This document shows positions 8,852-16,960 of a stretch of DNA of 64,000 bases, one piece after another (the stretch's first letter is position 1; each line of letters begins with the position of its first letter). The stretch comes from Cupriavidus pauculus (GTDB taxonomy: Bacteria; Pseudomonadota; Gammaproteobacteria; Burkholderiales; Burkholderiaceae). The translations under genes and the position numbers were made by a program. The DNA is taken from NCBI RefSeq assembly GCF_002858765.1, contig NZ_PJRP01000003.1, positions 62,001-126,000 of the forward strand, given 5' to 3'. Below the pieces are notes generated by a model. That model saw only the letters and a program-made list of their open reading frames with translations. It searched no databases and was not told the DNA's origin.

Positions 8852-9508
8852 ATGGCCATTCGCATTGGCGAGACCGCCCCCGACTTCACCGCAGAGACCA
8901 CCGAGGGCAAGATCAACTTCCACGAATGGATCGGCGACAGCTGGGCCATCCTGTTCTCGCACCCCAAGGACTTCACGCCGGTCTGCACCACCGAACTGGG
9001 CTACATGGCAAAGCTGAAGCCCGAGTTCGACAAGCGCAATACGAAGATCATCGGCCTGTCGATCGACCCCGTGGGCGACCATTCGCGCTGGGCCAAGGAC
9101 ATCGAGGAAACGCAGGGCACCGCCGTGAATTACCCGATGATCGGCGACCACGACCTGGCCGTGGCCAAGCTCTACGACATGATCCACCCCGAGGCCAGCG
9201 GCAGCGGCCCGCGCACGGCCGTGGACAACGCCACGATCCGCTCGGTGTTCTGGATCGGCCCGGACAAGAAGATCAAGGCCATGCTGGTCTATCCGATGAG
9301 CGCCGGCCGCAATTTCGACGAGGTGCTGCGCCTGCTCGATTCGCTGCAGCTCAACGCCAAGCACGCGGTAGCCACGCCCGTAAACTGGAAACCCGGCGAC
9401 GACGTGATTATCCCGACCTCAGTTTCTGACGACGACGCAAAGAAGAAATATCCGGACGGATTCAAGACCCTGAAGCCGTACCTGCGTACGGTGGCCCAAC
9501 CGAAGTAA
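8852..9508 (+). CDS. Peroxiredoxin, 1-Cys/Prx6 type
   Basis: This 218-residue thiol peroxidase reduces hydrogen peroxide and organic peroxides. The peroxidatic cysteine is C45 in PKDFTPVCTTE, the P-x3-T-x2-C active site. The extended C-terminal domain (VNWKPGDDVIIPTSVSD) is that of the Prx6/AhpC-TSA 1-Cys group and no conventional resolving cysteine is evident. A good ribosome site (AAGGAG) precedes the ATG. It has its own 157-bp upstream region and is convergent with cheV, so it is probably monocistronic. Confidence 0.92.
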   Translation: MAIRIGETAPDFTAETTEGKINFHEWIGDSWAILFSHPKDFTPVCTTELGYMAKLKPEFDKRNTKIIGLSIDPVGDHSRWAKDIEETQGTAVNYPMIGDHDLAVAKLYDMIHPEASGSGPRTAVDNATIRSVFWIGPDKKIKAMLVYPMSAGRNFDEVLRLLDSLQLNAKHAVATPVNWKPGDDVIIPTSVSDDDAKKKYPDGFKTLKPYLRTVAQPK

Positions 9509-9554
9509 CGCACGCCCACTGGCGCGGTATACCTGTTTGAGTTAGTCCATATGG

Positions 9555-9574
9555 CCTGTGGAACTATCCACAGG
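9555..9574. repeat. Inverted repeat CCTGTGGA-N4-TCCACAGG with DnaA-box-like sequence
   Basis: Perfect 8-bp arms lie in the gap between the convergent peroxiredoxin and cheV genes, followed at once by GTGGATAAT. The strands contain CTATCCACA and TTATCCACG, each one base from the DnaA box TTATCCACA. The remaining 285-bp gap holds a hairpin repeat and a T-run near 9642 but no gene that I can support. Confidence 0.45.
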
Positions 9575-9726
9575 TTGCGTGGATAATCGCCCTCTTGACA
9601 GCCCGCAAACCCGCGCCAGCATTGAAGGGAGCTGGACTGCCTTTTTTTTGGGCAAACGTCGTTGCGGGGGTTTTATTGCCTTCGGCGGCGATTTATGCAG
9701 GGCGCTGCCGGACACCAAAATGACGC

Positions 9727-9755
9727 GCCCCTCGCCCGTGGAACGGGAGAGGGGC
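9727..9755. repeat. Dispersed intergenic hairpin repeat, copy 2
   Basis: Arms GCCCCTC and GAGGGGC enclose CCCGT/ACGGG-like inner pairing, between the convergent peroxiredoxin and cheV genes. It is the same type of element as at 5219-5251 and 23054-23089. It may act as a bidirectional terminator. Confidence 0.5.
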
Positions 9756-9793
9756 ACAAACCTCCGGAAGCTGAAACCGACCGCGCCTGGCGC

Positions 9794-10756
9794 TTACGGA
9801 TGCCGCGCCAGCACGCCGCGGATCGTATCGGCCAGGTCCTTGGCCAGGAACTTCGATACGTAGGCGTCGGCGCCCACCTTGCGGACGTGTTCCTCGCTGG
9901 CCTCGCCCGACAGCGACGAATGGATGATCACGGGCAGCGACTTCAGCCGTGCATCGGCCTTGATCTTGCGCGTCAGCGTGAAGCCGTCCATCTCCGGCAT
10001 TTCCAGGTCGGTCAGCACCAGCGCCACTTCATCGCGGATCGGCTTGCCCTGGCTGGCCGTCAGTTCGGCGATCTGGCCAAGCATCTCCCAGGCTTCCTGC
10101 CCGGTCTTGGTCATCACCACCTGCACGCCCATGGCCTTGAGGCCGTTCTCGATCAGCCCGCGCGCCAGCGCCGAGTCGTCGGCGCACAGGATCTTGCTGC
10201 CCGGCCGCAGGTTCAGCTGCGGGCCCACCGTGGCGGGGTCGACGTCCGGCTGGCGGGTCGGCAGTACGTCGCGCAGGATCTGCTCGACGTCCAGTACCTG
10301 CACCAGTCGCGGGCTGTCGCCACCGACGTCGAGCTTGGCAATGCTGGTCACCAGCCCGCCCTTGACGCTGTTCTCGGCCGAGATCACCTGGCTCCAGTCC
10401 AGTCGTACGATCTCTTCGACGGCCTCGACCGCAAAGCCCTGCGTGGAGCGTGCGTACTCGGTCACCAGCATGATGTTCAGGCCCGACTTCGGCGAGCATT
10501 CCAGCAGGCGCGGCAGGTCGATGACCGGAATCACCTGGCCGCGGATGTCGGCCATGCCCAGGATCGACGGCTCGGCCCCCACCACCGTGGTGACCGGCGG
10601 CATGACCAGGATTTCCCGGACCTTGAAAACGTTGATGCCGAACAGTTCGGACTGTCCGCTATGCGTCGCATCGCCAAGTCGGAACAACAGCAACTCGAAC
10701 TGGTTGTTGTTGGTCAGGTTGGTGCGCTCATCGATGTCTCTCATCGCGCTGGTCAT
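9794..10756 (-). CDS. cheV: Chemotaxis protein CheV (CheW-like domain plus receiver domain)
   Basis: This 320-residue cytoplasmic coupling protein links chemoreceptors to CheA and adapts the signal by phosphorylation. The N-terminal half is CheW-like (FRLGDATHSGQSELFGINVF, VIPVIDLPRLLE). The C-terminal half is a receiver with acidic residues in ILCADDSALAR, the phospho-acceptor Asp in VLTDLEMPEMDG and the conserved Lys in SKFLAKDL. I chose the ATG at 10756 (MTSAMRD); the frame continues upstream without family sequence. No other chemotaxis gene is nearby. Confidence 0.9.
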   Translation of the reverse strand: MTSAMRDIDERTNLTNNNQFELLLFRLGDATHSGQSELFGINVFKVREILVMPPVTTVVGAEPSILGMADIRGQVIPVIDLPRLLECSPKSGLNIMLVTEYARSTQGFAVEAVEEIVRLDWSQVISAENSVKGGLVTSIAKLDVGGDSPRLVQVLDVEQILRDVLPTRQPDVDPATVGPQLNLRPGSKILCADDSALARGLIENGLKAMGVQVVMTKTGQEAWEMLGQIAELTASQGKPIRDEVALVLTDLEMPEMDGFTLTRKIKADARLKSLPVIIHSSLSGEASEEHVRKVGADAYVSKFLAKDLADTIRGVLARHP

Positions 10757-11233
10757 GCTCTGGCTCCGCTTCGGCTCGGTATGTGTGGATATGGGTGTTG
10801 CCAAGGGGCTATCGGCGCCCCTGCCGTGACCTTTAGCCCGACATGCGCCACCGGCGCCGGTTGTGACGCATCGGTGGCCCCTTTTGCAGCACTTCACGGC
10901 CGGCGGACGACCCATGGCGTGGATCGAGGGAAATCCCTGAGCCGTCCCAGGCACCGGCCAGCCGTGGTTATTCGGGCGACGGCATGTTCCGCATGCGGCG
11001 CCGATGATGAACGTGGCGGATCCCTCGCCTACCTTTGAGCCTCGCCAGATCCCGCCCGTCAGAGGCATCGGACCGGCACCCGGCCCGAGTGGCCGGACAC
11101 CGAGGAACGAGACACCCGCACCTTGCCCGATGCCAACGGGATCTCCGCCCTCGCACACCCGGAACCACGTGAGACGAGGCTGACGCCCGATCCGTACGCG
11201 GACGCGCGCAGCGCCCCTGCAAGGAGACAGACC
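10757..11233. other. Divergent intergenic region, cheV / purine permease
   Basis: This 477-bp region separates the start codons of cheV (leftward) and the AzgA-type permease (rightward) and must hold both promoters. I see no gene with a credible start and no purine-riboswitch-like element. A ribosome site AAGGAG lies at its right end. Nothing else could be supported. Confidence 0.4.
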
Positions 11234-12616
11234 ATGATCGAACAGCCGTATCCGTCCGTCACGGACGTGGACGCTGCGCCGCCGCCGGCCAGCGGCAAGC
11301 TCGACCAGTATTTCGAGATCAGTTCACGCGGCAGCACGCAGCGCCGCGAAGTGCTGGCTGGCGTGACCACCTTCATGGCGATGGTCTATGCCGTGTTCGT
11401 CGTGCCCGGCATGCTGGGCAAGGCCGGCTTCGACACCAGCGCCGTATTCGTGGCCGTTTGCCTGACCACCGCCTTCGGCTCGCTGTTGATGGGCCTGTGG
11501 GCCAAGCTGCCCATTGCCATCGGCTGCGCCATTTCGCTGACGGCCTTCATGGCCTTTGGCCTGGTGCTGGGCCAGAAGCTGTCTCCCGCCGTGGCGCTTG
11601 GCGCGGTGTTCCTGATGGGCGTGGTGTTCACGGCCATCTCGGTCACCGGGGTGCGTTCCTGGATCCTGCGCAACCTGCCCGCCGGCGTGGCGCACGGCGC
11701 GGGCATCGGCATCGGCCTGTTCCTGCTGCTGATCGCGTCCAACGACGTGGGCCTCGTGGTGAAGAACCCCGGCCCCGGCCTGCCGGTGGCGCTGGGCCAC
11801 ATCACGGCCTTCCCGGTGATGATGTCGGTGCTGGGCCTGGCCGCGATCTTCGGCCTGGAACGCCGTCGCGTGCCGGGCGGCATCCTGCTGGTGATCGTCG
11901 CGATCTCCGCGCTGGGGCTGCTGTTCGATCCGGCCGTGAAATACACGGGCGTGTTCGCGCTGCCGTCGCTGTCCGCACCGGGCCATGCGTCGCTGATCGG
12001 CGCGATGGACATTCGCGGTGCCCTGTCGGCCGCCGTGCTGCCCAGCGTGCTGGCCCTGGTGATGACCGCGGTCTTCGACGCCACCGGCACGATCCGCGCC
12101 GTGGCCGGTCAGGCCAACCAGCTCGACGCAACAGGCCGCATCCACAATGGCGGCCGCGCACTGACCGCCGACTCGGTCAGCTCGATCTTCTCGGCGTTCT
12201 TCGGCGGCGCACCGGCCGCGGCCTATATCGAATCGACAGTCGGCGTGGCCGCCGGCGCGCGTACCGGCCTGGCCGCCGTCACCGTGGGCCTGCTGTTCCT
12301 GGCCGTGATGTTCTTCTCGCCGCTGGCCGGCCTGGTGCCGTCGTACGCCACGGCGCCGGCGCTGATGTACGTGGGCCTGCTGATGCTGTCCAGCGTATCG
12401 CGCCTGCATATGGACGATATGGTCGACTCGCTGTCGGGCCTGGTCTGCGCCGTGTTCATCGTACTGACGTGCAATATCGTCACCGGCATCATGCTCGGCT
12501 TCTGCACGCTGGTCATCGGTCGCATCGTCGCGGGCGAATGGCGCAAGCTTAATGTCGGCACGGTGGCCATTGCAGTGGCGCTTGCCGGGTTTTACGCAGG
12601 CGGCTGGGCTATCTGA
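11234..12616 (+). CDS. NCS2-family purine permease, AzgA/PbuG type
   Basis: This 460-residue inner-membrane protein has about 12-14 hydrophobic segments. It has hallmarks of the AzgA-like subgroup that imports adenine, guanine and hypoxanthine with protons: an early cytoplasmic [13 protein letters not shown], then [20 protein letters not shown], and the substrate-region motifs [16 protein letters not shown] and [16 protein letters not shown]. The ATG at 11234 follows AAGGAGACAGACC. A rho-independent terminator lies about 120 bp downstream. Purine specificity is a family inference. Confidence 0.88.
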   Translation: MIEQPYPSVTDVDAAPPPASGKLDQYFEISSRGSTQRREVLAGVTTFMAMVYAVFVVPGMLGKAGFDTSAVFVAVCLTTAFGSLLMGLWAKLPIAIGCAISLTAFMAFGLVLGQKLSPAVALGAVFLMGVVFTAISVTGVRSWILRNLPAGVAHGAGIGIGLFLLLIASNDVGLVVKNPGPGLPVALGHITAFPVMMSVLGLAAIFGLERRRVPGGILLVIVAISALGLLFDPAVKYTGVFALPSLSAPGHASLIGAMDIRGALSAAVLPSVLALVMTAVFDATGTIRAVAGQANQLDATGRIHNGGRALTADSVSSIFSAFFGGAPAAAYIESTVGVAAGARTGLAAVTVGLLFLAVMFFSPLAGLVPSYATAPALMYVGLLMLSSVSRLHMDDMVDSLSGLVCAVFIVLTCNIVTGIMLGFCTLVIGRIVAGEWRKLNVGTVAIAVALAGFYAGGWAI

Positions 12617-12733
12617 CCGTACGTCGACAGCCCGCCATTACCAGTCGGATATCCGCCAATAAGCGTCCGCCACCCGGACGCCCGCTATCGCGGCAACGAG
12701 GTCTCCTCCACCTGGATGACCGGTGGATTTGAT

Positions 12734-12769
12734 GGCCCTCGGGGACTTTCCCCCCGGGGGCTTTTTTTA
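12734..12769 (+). terminator. Rho-independent terminator after the purine permease gene
   Basis: A GC-rich stem formed by GGCCCTCGGGGA and TCCCCCCGGGGGC, with small bulges, is followed by a run of seven T residues. It lies about 120 bp past the permease stop codon and points rightward. Confidence 0.7.
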
Positions 12770-12780
12770 TTGGGCGACGC

Positions 12781-12810
12781 CATTCGCTGCCATTCGCTGC
12801 CATTCGCCAC
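12781..12810. repeat. Short tandem repeat, 10-bp unit CATTCGCTGC
   Basis: Two exact copies of CATTCGCTGC are followed by a third ending CCAC instead of CTGC. It lies in the AT-richer intergenic region just past the terminator. No function is evident. Confidence 0.7.
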
Positions 12811-13345
12811 CGGCGCCATATGGATCCGTTTCCAAGCCGCTCCGGTAACCCTCGATAAACTGGCGCGGATCGCCTGTTTCATTTGGCGTTAACGTTCGCC
12901 GCCCCGCTTCAGCCAGAAACATGCCAAAAATATCATCGCTGACAATCATGTAACTTGAAGCCCCATCCGTGAATCGCGGAACGAAAGCGGATAGGAACGG
13001 ATGGAAGCGAAAATCCACGTCGGGTAAAAAATGCAATCGACTTGCCGGGATTGTTCGCACATGGATTTACGCGAATATCCGGGTGTCCACGGTTGCTTCC
13101 CATTACTGATTCTGGTTAGGATGCGGACCGGCGCCATTGAGAAACGCCGCGTTGGCGCCAAAACAATCTGGAAGAACCCGATAACAAGCTAGAGGGCATG
13201 CCGGTTTGATGCCAAGAGGGTTACGATTTCATTCCAATTCGCGTTTGAATCGTGCTTTTCCGGATAATTCTTGTAATATTTTTGTTATGCGGGCCGCTTT
13301 GCAGTCGTACACAACAGCGCCGCCAATCTGAACGGGGATCCAAAA

Positions 13346-13660
13346 ATGCCAACTTACAAGCAACTGCTGGCTGAAAAAGAAGCACTGGAAGCAAAGCTCA
13401 GCGAAGTGCGTGCCAATGAAGTGGCCAGCGTGATCGAGCAGATTCGCCAGTTGATGGCCGATTATGATCTGACCGCCGAAGACATCGCCCCGAAACGCCG
13501 TCGTGGACGTCCGGCCGGTAGCGGCGCGGCACACAAGGCAGCCTCGGCACTGCCGCCCAAGTATCGCGATCCGAAGACCGGCAAGACGTGGTCCGGCCGT
13601 GGCCGCGCCCCGGCATGGCTGGGCAAGCGCCCGGAGCGCTTCCTGATCGAACAGGCCTGA
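13346..13660 (+). CDS. H-NS-family nucleoid-associated protein
   Basis: This 104-residue protein compacts DNA and silences AT-rich genes. Residues 1-45 form a coiled-coil oligomerisation segment (LLAEKEALEAKLSEVRANEV). A basic KRRRGRPAGS stretch follows, like an AT-hook. The C-terminal DNA-binding domain has the beta-proteobacterial signature YRDPKTGKTWSGRGRAPAWL. Length and order match the short H-NS homologues of Burkholderiales. It is preceded by AT-rich DNA and stands alone. Confidence 0.93.
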   Translation: MPTYKQLLAEKEALEAKLSEVRANEVASVIEQIRQLMADYDLTAEDIAPKRRRGRPAGSGAAHKAASALPPKYRDPKTGKTWSGRGRAPAWLGKRPERFLIEQA

Positions 13661-13688
13661 TCGCCCACCAATTCGCGGGACGCGCCGC

Positions 13689-14300
13689 CTAGCGCGTCCC
13701 CGCTCCCGTCCCCGCCCCTGCCTTCGCTCCGGCACCTGCCCCGGCCTCGCACAGATACTCCGGCCGCAGCGCCCTGAACCCTTGTTGCGTCGGCTCCTGA
13801 ACCACCGTTGCCCCGCCTTCCGCATCCGGCTGCAGCCGCAGCACGCGCGCCGTGCATTGCGTCGCGGTGTCGTCGCGCATGTATCGGATTTCATACTGGC
13901 CGCTGACCTGCGGGACGAACGACACCCCGGTCGCGCAGCGCGCGTCGTCAGCCGGCGGCGCCGCGTACGATGTCACCGCGATATAGATCCGCTTGCCCGG
14001 CAGCACCTTGCGCTCGCGCGTGCGCGACGGCGGCTCCGGCGGCATGCCGGCCATATCCAGCGTCGAGTCGCGCCCCATCGAGGCCAGTTGCTTGCCCATG
14101 CCGGCCAGCACCTGCGGACGCGGCGCCGGACACTTGGCGGGGTCCAGCACGTTGAACGTCGTCCGGTCGTCGGTACTGGTCATCAGGCGCACGCTGGCAT
14201 ACGGCGCGTCCGACGGGATGCGGTAATATGACACGCAGCCCCCCAGCGGCAAGGCCAGGGCGATGGCAACAGGCACGGCGGCAATCGGAATCCTGCACAT
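13689..14300 (-). CDS. Putative lipoprotein of unknown function
   Basis: This 203-residue protein starts at the ATG at 14300 (MCRIPIAA), followed by a hydrophobic segment and the lipobox LPLGGC, so it is predicted to be lipid-anchored after signal peptidase II cleavage. The middle part has two or three cysteines. The tail is a low-complexity Ala/Gly/Lys run (AGAGAGAKAGAGTGAGTR). I do not recognise the family. An in-frame ATG at 14345 is possible but would push the signal peptide inward. A 29-bp perfect palindrome lies about 87 bp upstream. Confidence 0.65.
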   Translation of the reverse strand: MCRIPIAAVPVAIALALPLGGCVSYYRIPSDAPYASVRLMTSTDDRTTFNVLDPAKCPAPRPQVLAGMGKQLASMGRDSTLDMAGMPPEPPSRTRERKVLPGKRIYIAVTSYAAPPADDARCATGVSFVPQVSGQYEIRYMRDDTATQCTARVLRLQPDAEGGATVVQEPTQQGFRALRPEYLCEAGAGAGAKAGAGTGAGTR

Positions 14301-14386
14301 AGCGGGCGCGAAGCGGACAGTTGACCGAGGTTGGTGCCAGAGCATAGCCTTTCAACGACCGCGCCGACGTGGGCTGGACCACGTTG

Positions 14387-14415
14387 AGGATATCCACAGA
14401 TTCTGTGGATATCCT
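14387..14415. promoter_or_regulatory. 29-bp near-perfect palindrome, candidate operator
   Basis: Fourteen-base arms AGGATATCCACAGA and TCTGTGGATATCCT are separated by a single T and pair without a mismatch. It lies between the lipoprotein gene (start 14300) and the lysR stop (14526). Each arm contains TATCCACA, close to a DnaA box and also present in the inverted repeat at 9555-9586. No T-run follows, so an operator or protein-binding site is more likely than a terminator. Confidence 0.55.
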
Positions 14416-14525
14416 GCCATGTCGCCCCGGCGAGGCCCAGTCAGTGCGGCATCGCACCGGACTGCCCAAGAATTAGGCAACCCCAGGGCATCTTCCGACA
14501 CACGGCCGCAACAAATGACTGTAGG

Positions 14526-15455
14526 TCAGGTTCGCGCCGAACCCAAGTCCGACATGCCTGGCGGCGTTACGCTCCAGTGTTCGGCCAGGAAATCCACGAA
14601 CGCCCGCACGCGCGGCGGCACCAGCCGGCGCTGCGGCATGACCGCGTAGATGCCCGTGACCGCGATGGGATGGTCGGGCAGAACCTGCACGAGCCGACCC
14701 GCCCGCAGGTCATCGCACACGTGCCAGGTGGAATGCATGGCGATACCGAACCCGGCCAGCGCCGCGTCGGCCAGCAACTCTCCTGTATTGGCCTCCACCC
14801 TCCCGCGCACCCGCACCGCAATCTCGCCGCCCTTGCCATCGTCGAAACGCCAGACATCCGATCGACCCTGTGCGCCCACCAGGACCAGGCACTGGTGCCG
14901 GGCCAGATCCTGCGGCGCCAGGGGCCAGCCGTGTTCGCGCAGGTAATCGGGCGACGCGCATAACAGGCGCTGGTTGTCCGCCAGCTTGCGTGCCACCAGC
15001 GTCGAATCCTCCAGCGCCCCGATGCGGATGGCCAGATCAAAGCCGCTGCTGACCAGGTCCAGCACATGGTCGGTCAGGTTGATGCTGACGTTGACCCCGG
15101 GATACCGCCTCAGGAATGCCGTCAGCAGCGGCGATACGTACTGGCGCCCGAACGATGCCGAGGTGGTCACGCGCAGCGTGCCCGTGATGCCGGTTCCCGA
15201 CTGCCGCAACGCCCCCGACAACGCCTCCAGGTCTTCCACCAGTGCCCGCCCCTGTTCGGCCAGCACCGCGCCTTCCGGCGTGGCATGCAGGCGGCGCGTG
15301 GTGCGATGCAGCAACCGGACGCCAAGATCGCGCTCCAGCCGCTGCAGGCGCTGGCTGGCCACGGCCACCGAAATGTCCAGGCTGCGCGCCGCCGCGCTGA
15401 TCGATCCCTGATCCAGTACCCGCAGAAAGAGCCCGATGTCTGCAATGCGATCCAT
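14526..15455 (-). CDS. LysR-family transcriptional regulator
   Basis: This 309-residue regulator has an N-terminal winged helix-turn-helix (residues 1-60: GLFLRVLDQGSISAAARSLD, then VASQRLQRLERDLGVRLLHR) and a LysR substrate-binding domain. It resembles the subgroup beside efflux or dehydrogenase genes in proteobacteria. I chose the ATG at 15455 because the HTH begins within 10 residues of it. It is divergent from the MFS gene at 15586 across a 130-bp AT-richer gap, the usual layout in which the regulator controls its neighbour in response to an effector. The effector is unknown. Confidence 0.92.
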   Translation of the reverse strand: MDRIADIGLFLRVLDQGSISAAARSLDISVAVASQRLQRLERDLGVRLLHRTTRRLHATPEGAVLAEQGRALVEDLEALSGALRQSGTGITGTLRVTTSASFGRQYVSPLLTAFLRRYPGVNVSINLTDHVLDLVSSGFDLAIRIGALEDSTLVARKLADNQRLLCASPDYLREHGWPLAPQDLARHQCLVLVGAQGRSDVWRFDDGKGGEIAVRVRGRVEANTGELLADAALAGFGIAMHSTWHVCDDLRAGRLVQVLPDHPIAVTGIYAVMPQRRLVPPRVRAFVDFLAEHWSVTPPGMSDLGSART

Positions 15456-15585
15456 GATTCTCAACAAATTCTTGAAACTGATTATTGATCTTGCCCGTTT
15501 TTCAGAAGATAGGAAAGGCCGACACTGCGGCCTTCCCTGCCATCCCATCGTCGGCTCAATGCCGGCCACCACCGGAGAAATCGCC

Positions 15586-16818
15586 ATGGCTGCGCCCCCT
15601 TCCACCCCTGCCGCAGGGTCCCGCACACGGATGCCTGCGGCCCTGTACGCCCTGACGGCCGGCTCGTTCGGCATCGGCTGCGCGGAGTTCGTCATCATGG
15701 GCCTGCTGCTGCAGGTGTCGGCCGACCTGGGCGTCACCATCGCCTCGGCCGGCATGCTGGTTTCCGGCTACGCACTCGGCGTATTTGCCGGTGCGCCCGT
15801 GCTGACGCTGCTGACACGCCGCATGCCACGCAAGGCGGTGCTGATGGCGCTGATGATGATCTACACCGTCGGCAACGCGGCCTGCGCGCTTGCGCCCGAC
15901 TACACCACGCTGATGATTGCGCGCGTGGTGACATCGCTGACGCACGGTACGTTCTTCGGCGTGGGCGCCGTGGTGGCCACGAGCCTGGTGCCTGCCAACC
16001 GTCGCGCTTCGGCCATTTCGGTGATGTTCTCCGGCCTGACGCTGGCCACGCTGCTCGGCATGCCGGCCGGTGCATGGCTGGGCCTGCAGTTCGGCTGGCG
16101 CTCGACGTTCTGGGCCATGACGGCGATCGGGCTGGTGTCGTTGACGGTTATCGCGCTGCTGGTGCAAACCAGCCGTGACGACGCCGCGCCCGTGCGGCTC
16201 GTCGACGAACTGAAGACCATCGGGCGTCCGCAGGTACTGCTGGGCCTGCTGATGACTGTGCTGCAGGCGCTTGGCACGTTCGCCGTCATCACGTACATCC
16301 AGCCGATGTTGACGCGCGTCACGGGCTTTGGCGAAAGCGCGGTGTCGCCAATCCTGCTGCTGTTTGGCGGCGGCATGATCATCGGCAACATTCTCGGCGG
16401 ACGCATGGCCGACCGTCGCCCCACGGGTGCCCTGCTTGGCGCGCTGATCGCGCTGACGGTGGTGCTGGCCAGCATGACCCTGTCGCTGCACAACCATGTG
16501 GCCGTCGTGGTCTTCGTCGGCGTGCTCGGCATCGCGGCTTTTTCGACGGTATCGCCGCTGCAGTTGCGCGTACTGCGCCACGCCCAGGGTGCCGGCCAGA
16601 ACCTGGCGTCGAGCTTCAACATTGCCGCCTTCAACCTGGGCAACGGTCTCGGCGCCTGGATGGGCGGCGCGGTGGTGGATCACGGGCCGGGACTGCAGGC
16701 CCTGCCGTGGATCGCGGCCATCGCGCCACTGGCGGCGCTGGGCATCGCGCTGCTGGCCGTGCGCATGGAACGCAGCGCATCGGGCAAACCCGGGGCGTAC
16801 CATCTCGATCCTGCTTGA
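15586..16818 (+). CDS. Major facilitator superfamily transporter, DHA1/AraJ-like efflux type
   Basis: This 410-residue inner-membrane protein has 12 predicted helices. The first carries the DHA1-type signature GSFGIGCAEFVIMGLLLQVSA, and the loop between helices 2 and 3 contains the conserved basic LLTRRMPRKAV segment. The second half starts near ALGTFAVITYIQPML. Relatives export sugars, drugs or small metabolites. The ATG at 15586 follows GGAGAAATCGCC; the frame upstream overlaps the lysR gene and lacks membrane sequence. The divergent LysR regulator probably controls it. Confidence 0.88.
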   Translation: MAAPPSTPAAGSRTRMPAALYALTAGSFGIGCAEFVIMGLLLQVSADLGVTIASAGMLVSGYALGVFAGAPVLTLLTRRMPRKAVLMALMMIYTVGNAACALAPDYTTLMIARVVTSLTHGTFFGVGAVVATSLVPANRRASAISVMFSGLTLATLLGMPAGAWLGLQFGWRSTFWAMTAIGLVSLTVIALLVQTSRDDAAPVRLVDELKTIGRPQVLLGLLMTVLQALGTFAVITYIQPMLTRVTGFGESAVSPILLLFGGGMIIGNILGGRMADRRPTGALLGALIALTVVLASMTLSLHNHVAVVVFVGVLGIAAFSTVSPLQLRVLRHAQGAGQNLASSFNIAAFNLGNGLGAWMGGAVVDHGPGLQALPWIAAIAPLAALGIALLAVRMERSASGKPGAYHLDPA

Positions 16819-16828
16819 CGACCGTCAA
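16815..16828. promoter_or_regulatory. FNR/Dnr-like palindrome TTGAC-N4-GTCAA
   Basis: A perfect 5+5 palindrome, TTGACGACCGTCAA, overlaps the MFS stop codon, 133 bp before the NirDL-type gene. It deviates from the FNR consensus TTGAT-N4-ATCAA at one symmetric position per arm. The spacing is right for FNR/Dnr-family proteins, and the downstream gene belongs to anaerobic tetrapyrrole metabolism. The distance to the start codon is rather long. Confidence 0.35.
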
Positions 16829-16960
16829 CAAGGCCTCGACCGAACTTCACGATCATGCCCGCATGCTGCGGGCGTGCTCCGGTTCGTCGCAATACATGGC
16901 GCCTGCGCATCGACCCTGTGCGTTCCCCTCGCACCGCTCCGATTGCACAACCCGCTCGCC

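Larger units (their letters stand above)
12617..13345. other. Long AT-richer intergenic region upstream of the H-NS gene
   Basis: These 729 bp are visibly less GC-rich than the surroundings. They hold a terminator (12734-12769) and a 10-bp tandem repeat (12781-12810). The right part, before the H-NS-like gene, is AT-rich (for example TTGTAATATTTTTGTTATG around 13271) and presumably includes its promoter. Short open frames on the minus strand were not convincing. AT-rich DNA upstream of an H-NS gene would suit self-repression, which is inference. Confidence 0.45.

Noticed and set aside
9555-9586. Replication origin based on DnaA-like boxes
   Set aside because: Only two or three imperfect boxes, no AT-rich unwinding region, and no dnaA, dnaN, parA or repA nearby.
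12767-13060. 97-codon leftward open frame in the intergenic region before the H-NS gene
   Set aside because: No ribosome site, no recognisable family, and its end is encoded by the 10-bp tandem repeat; probably not a gene.
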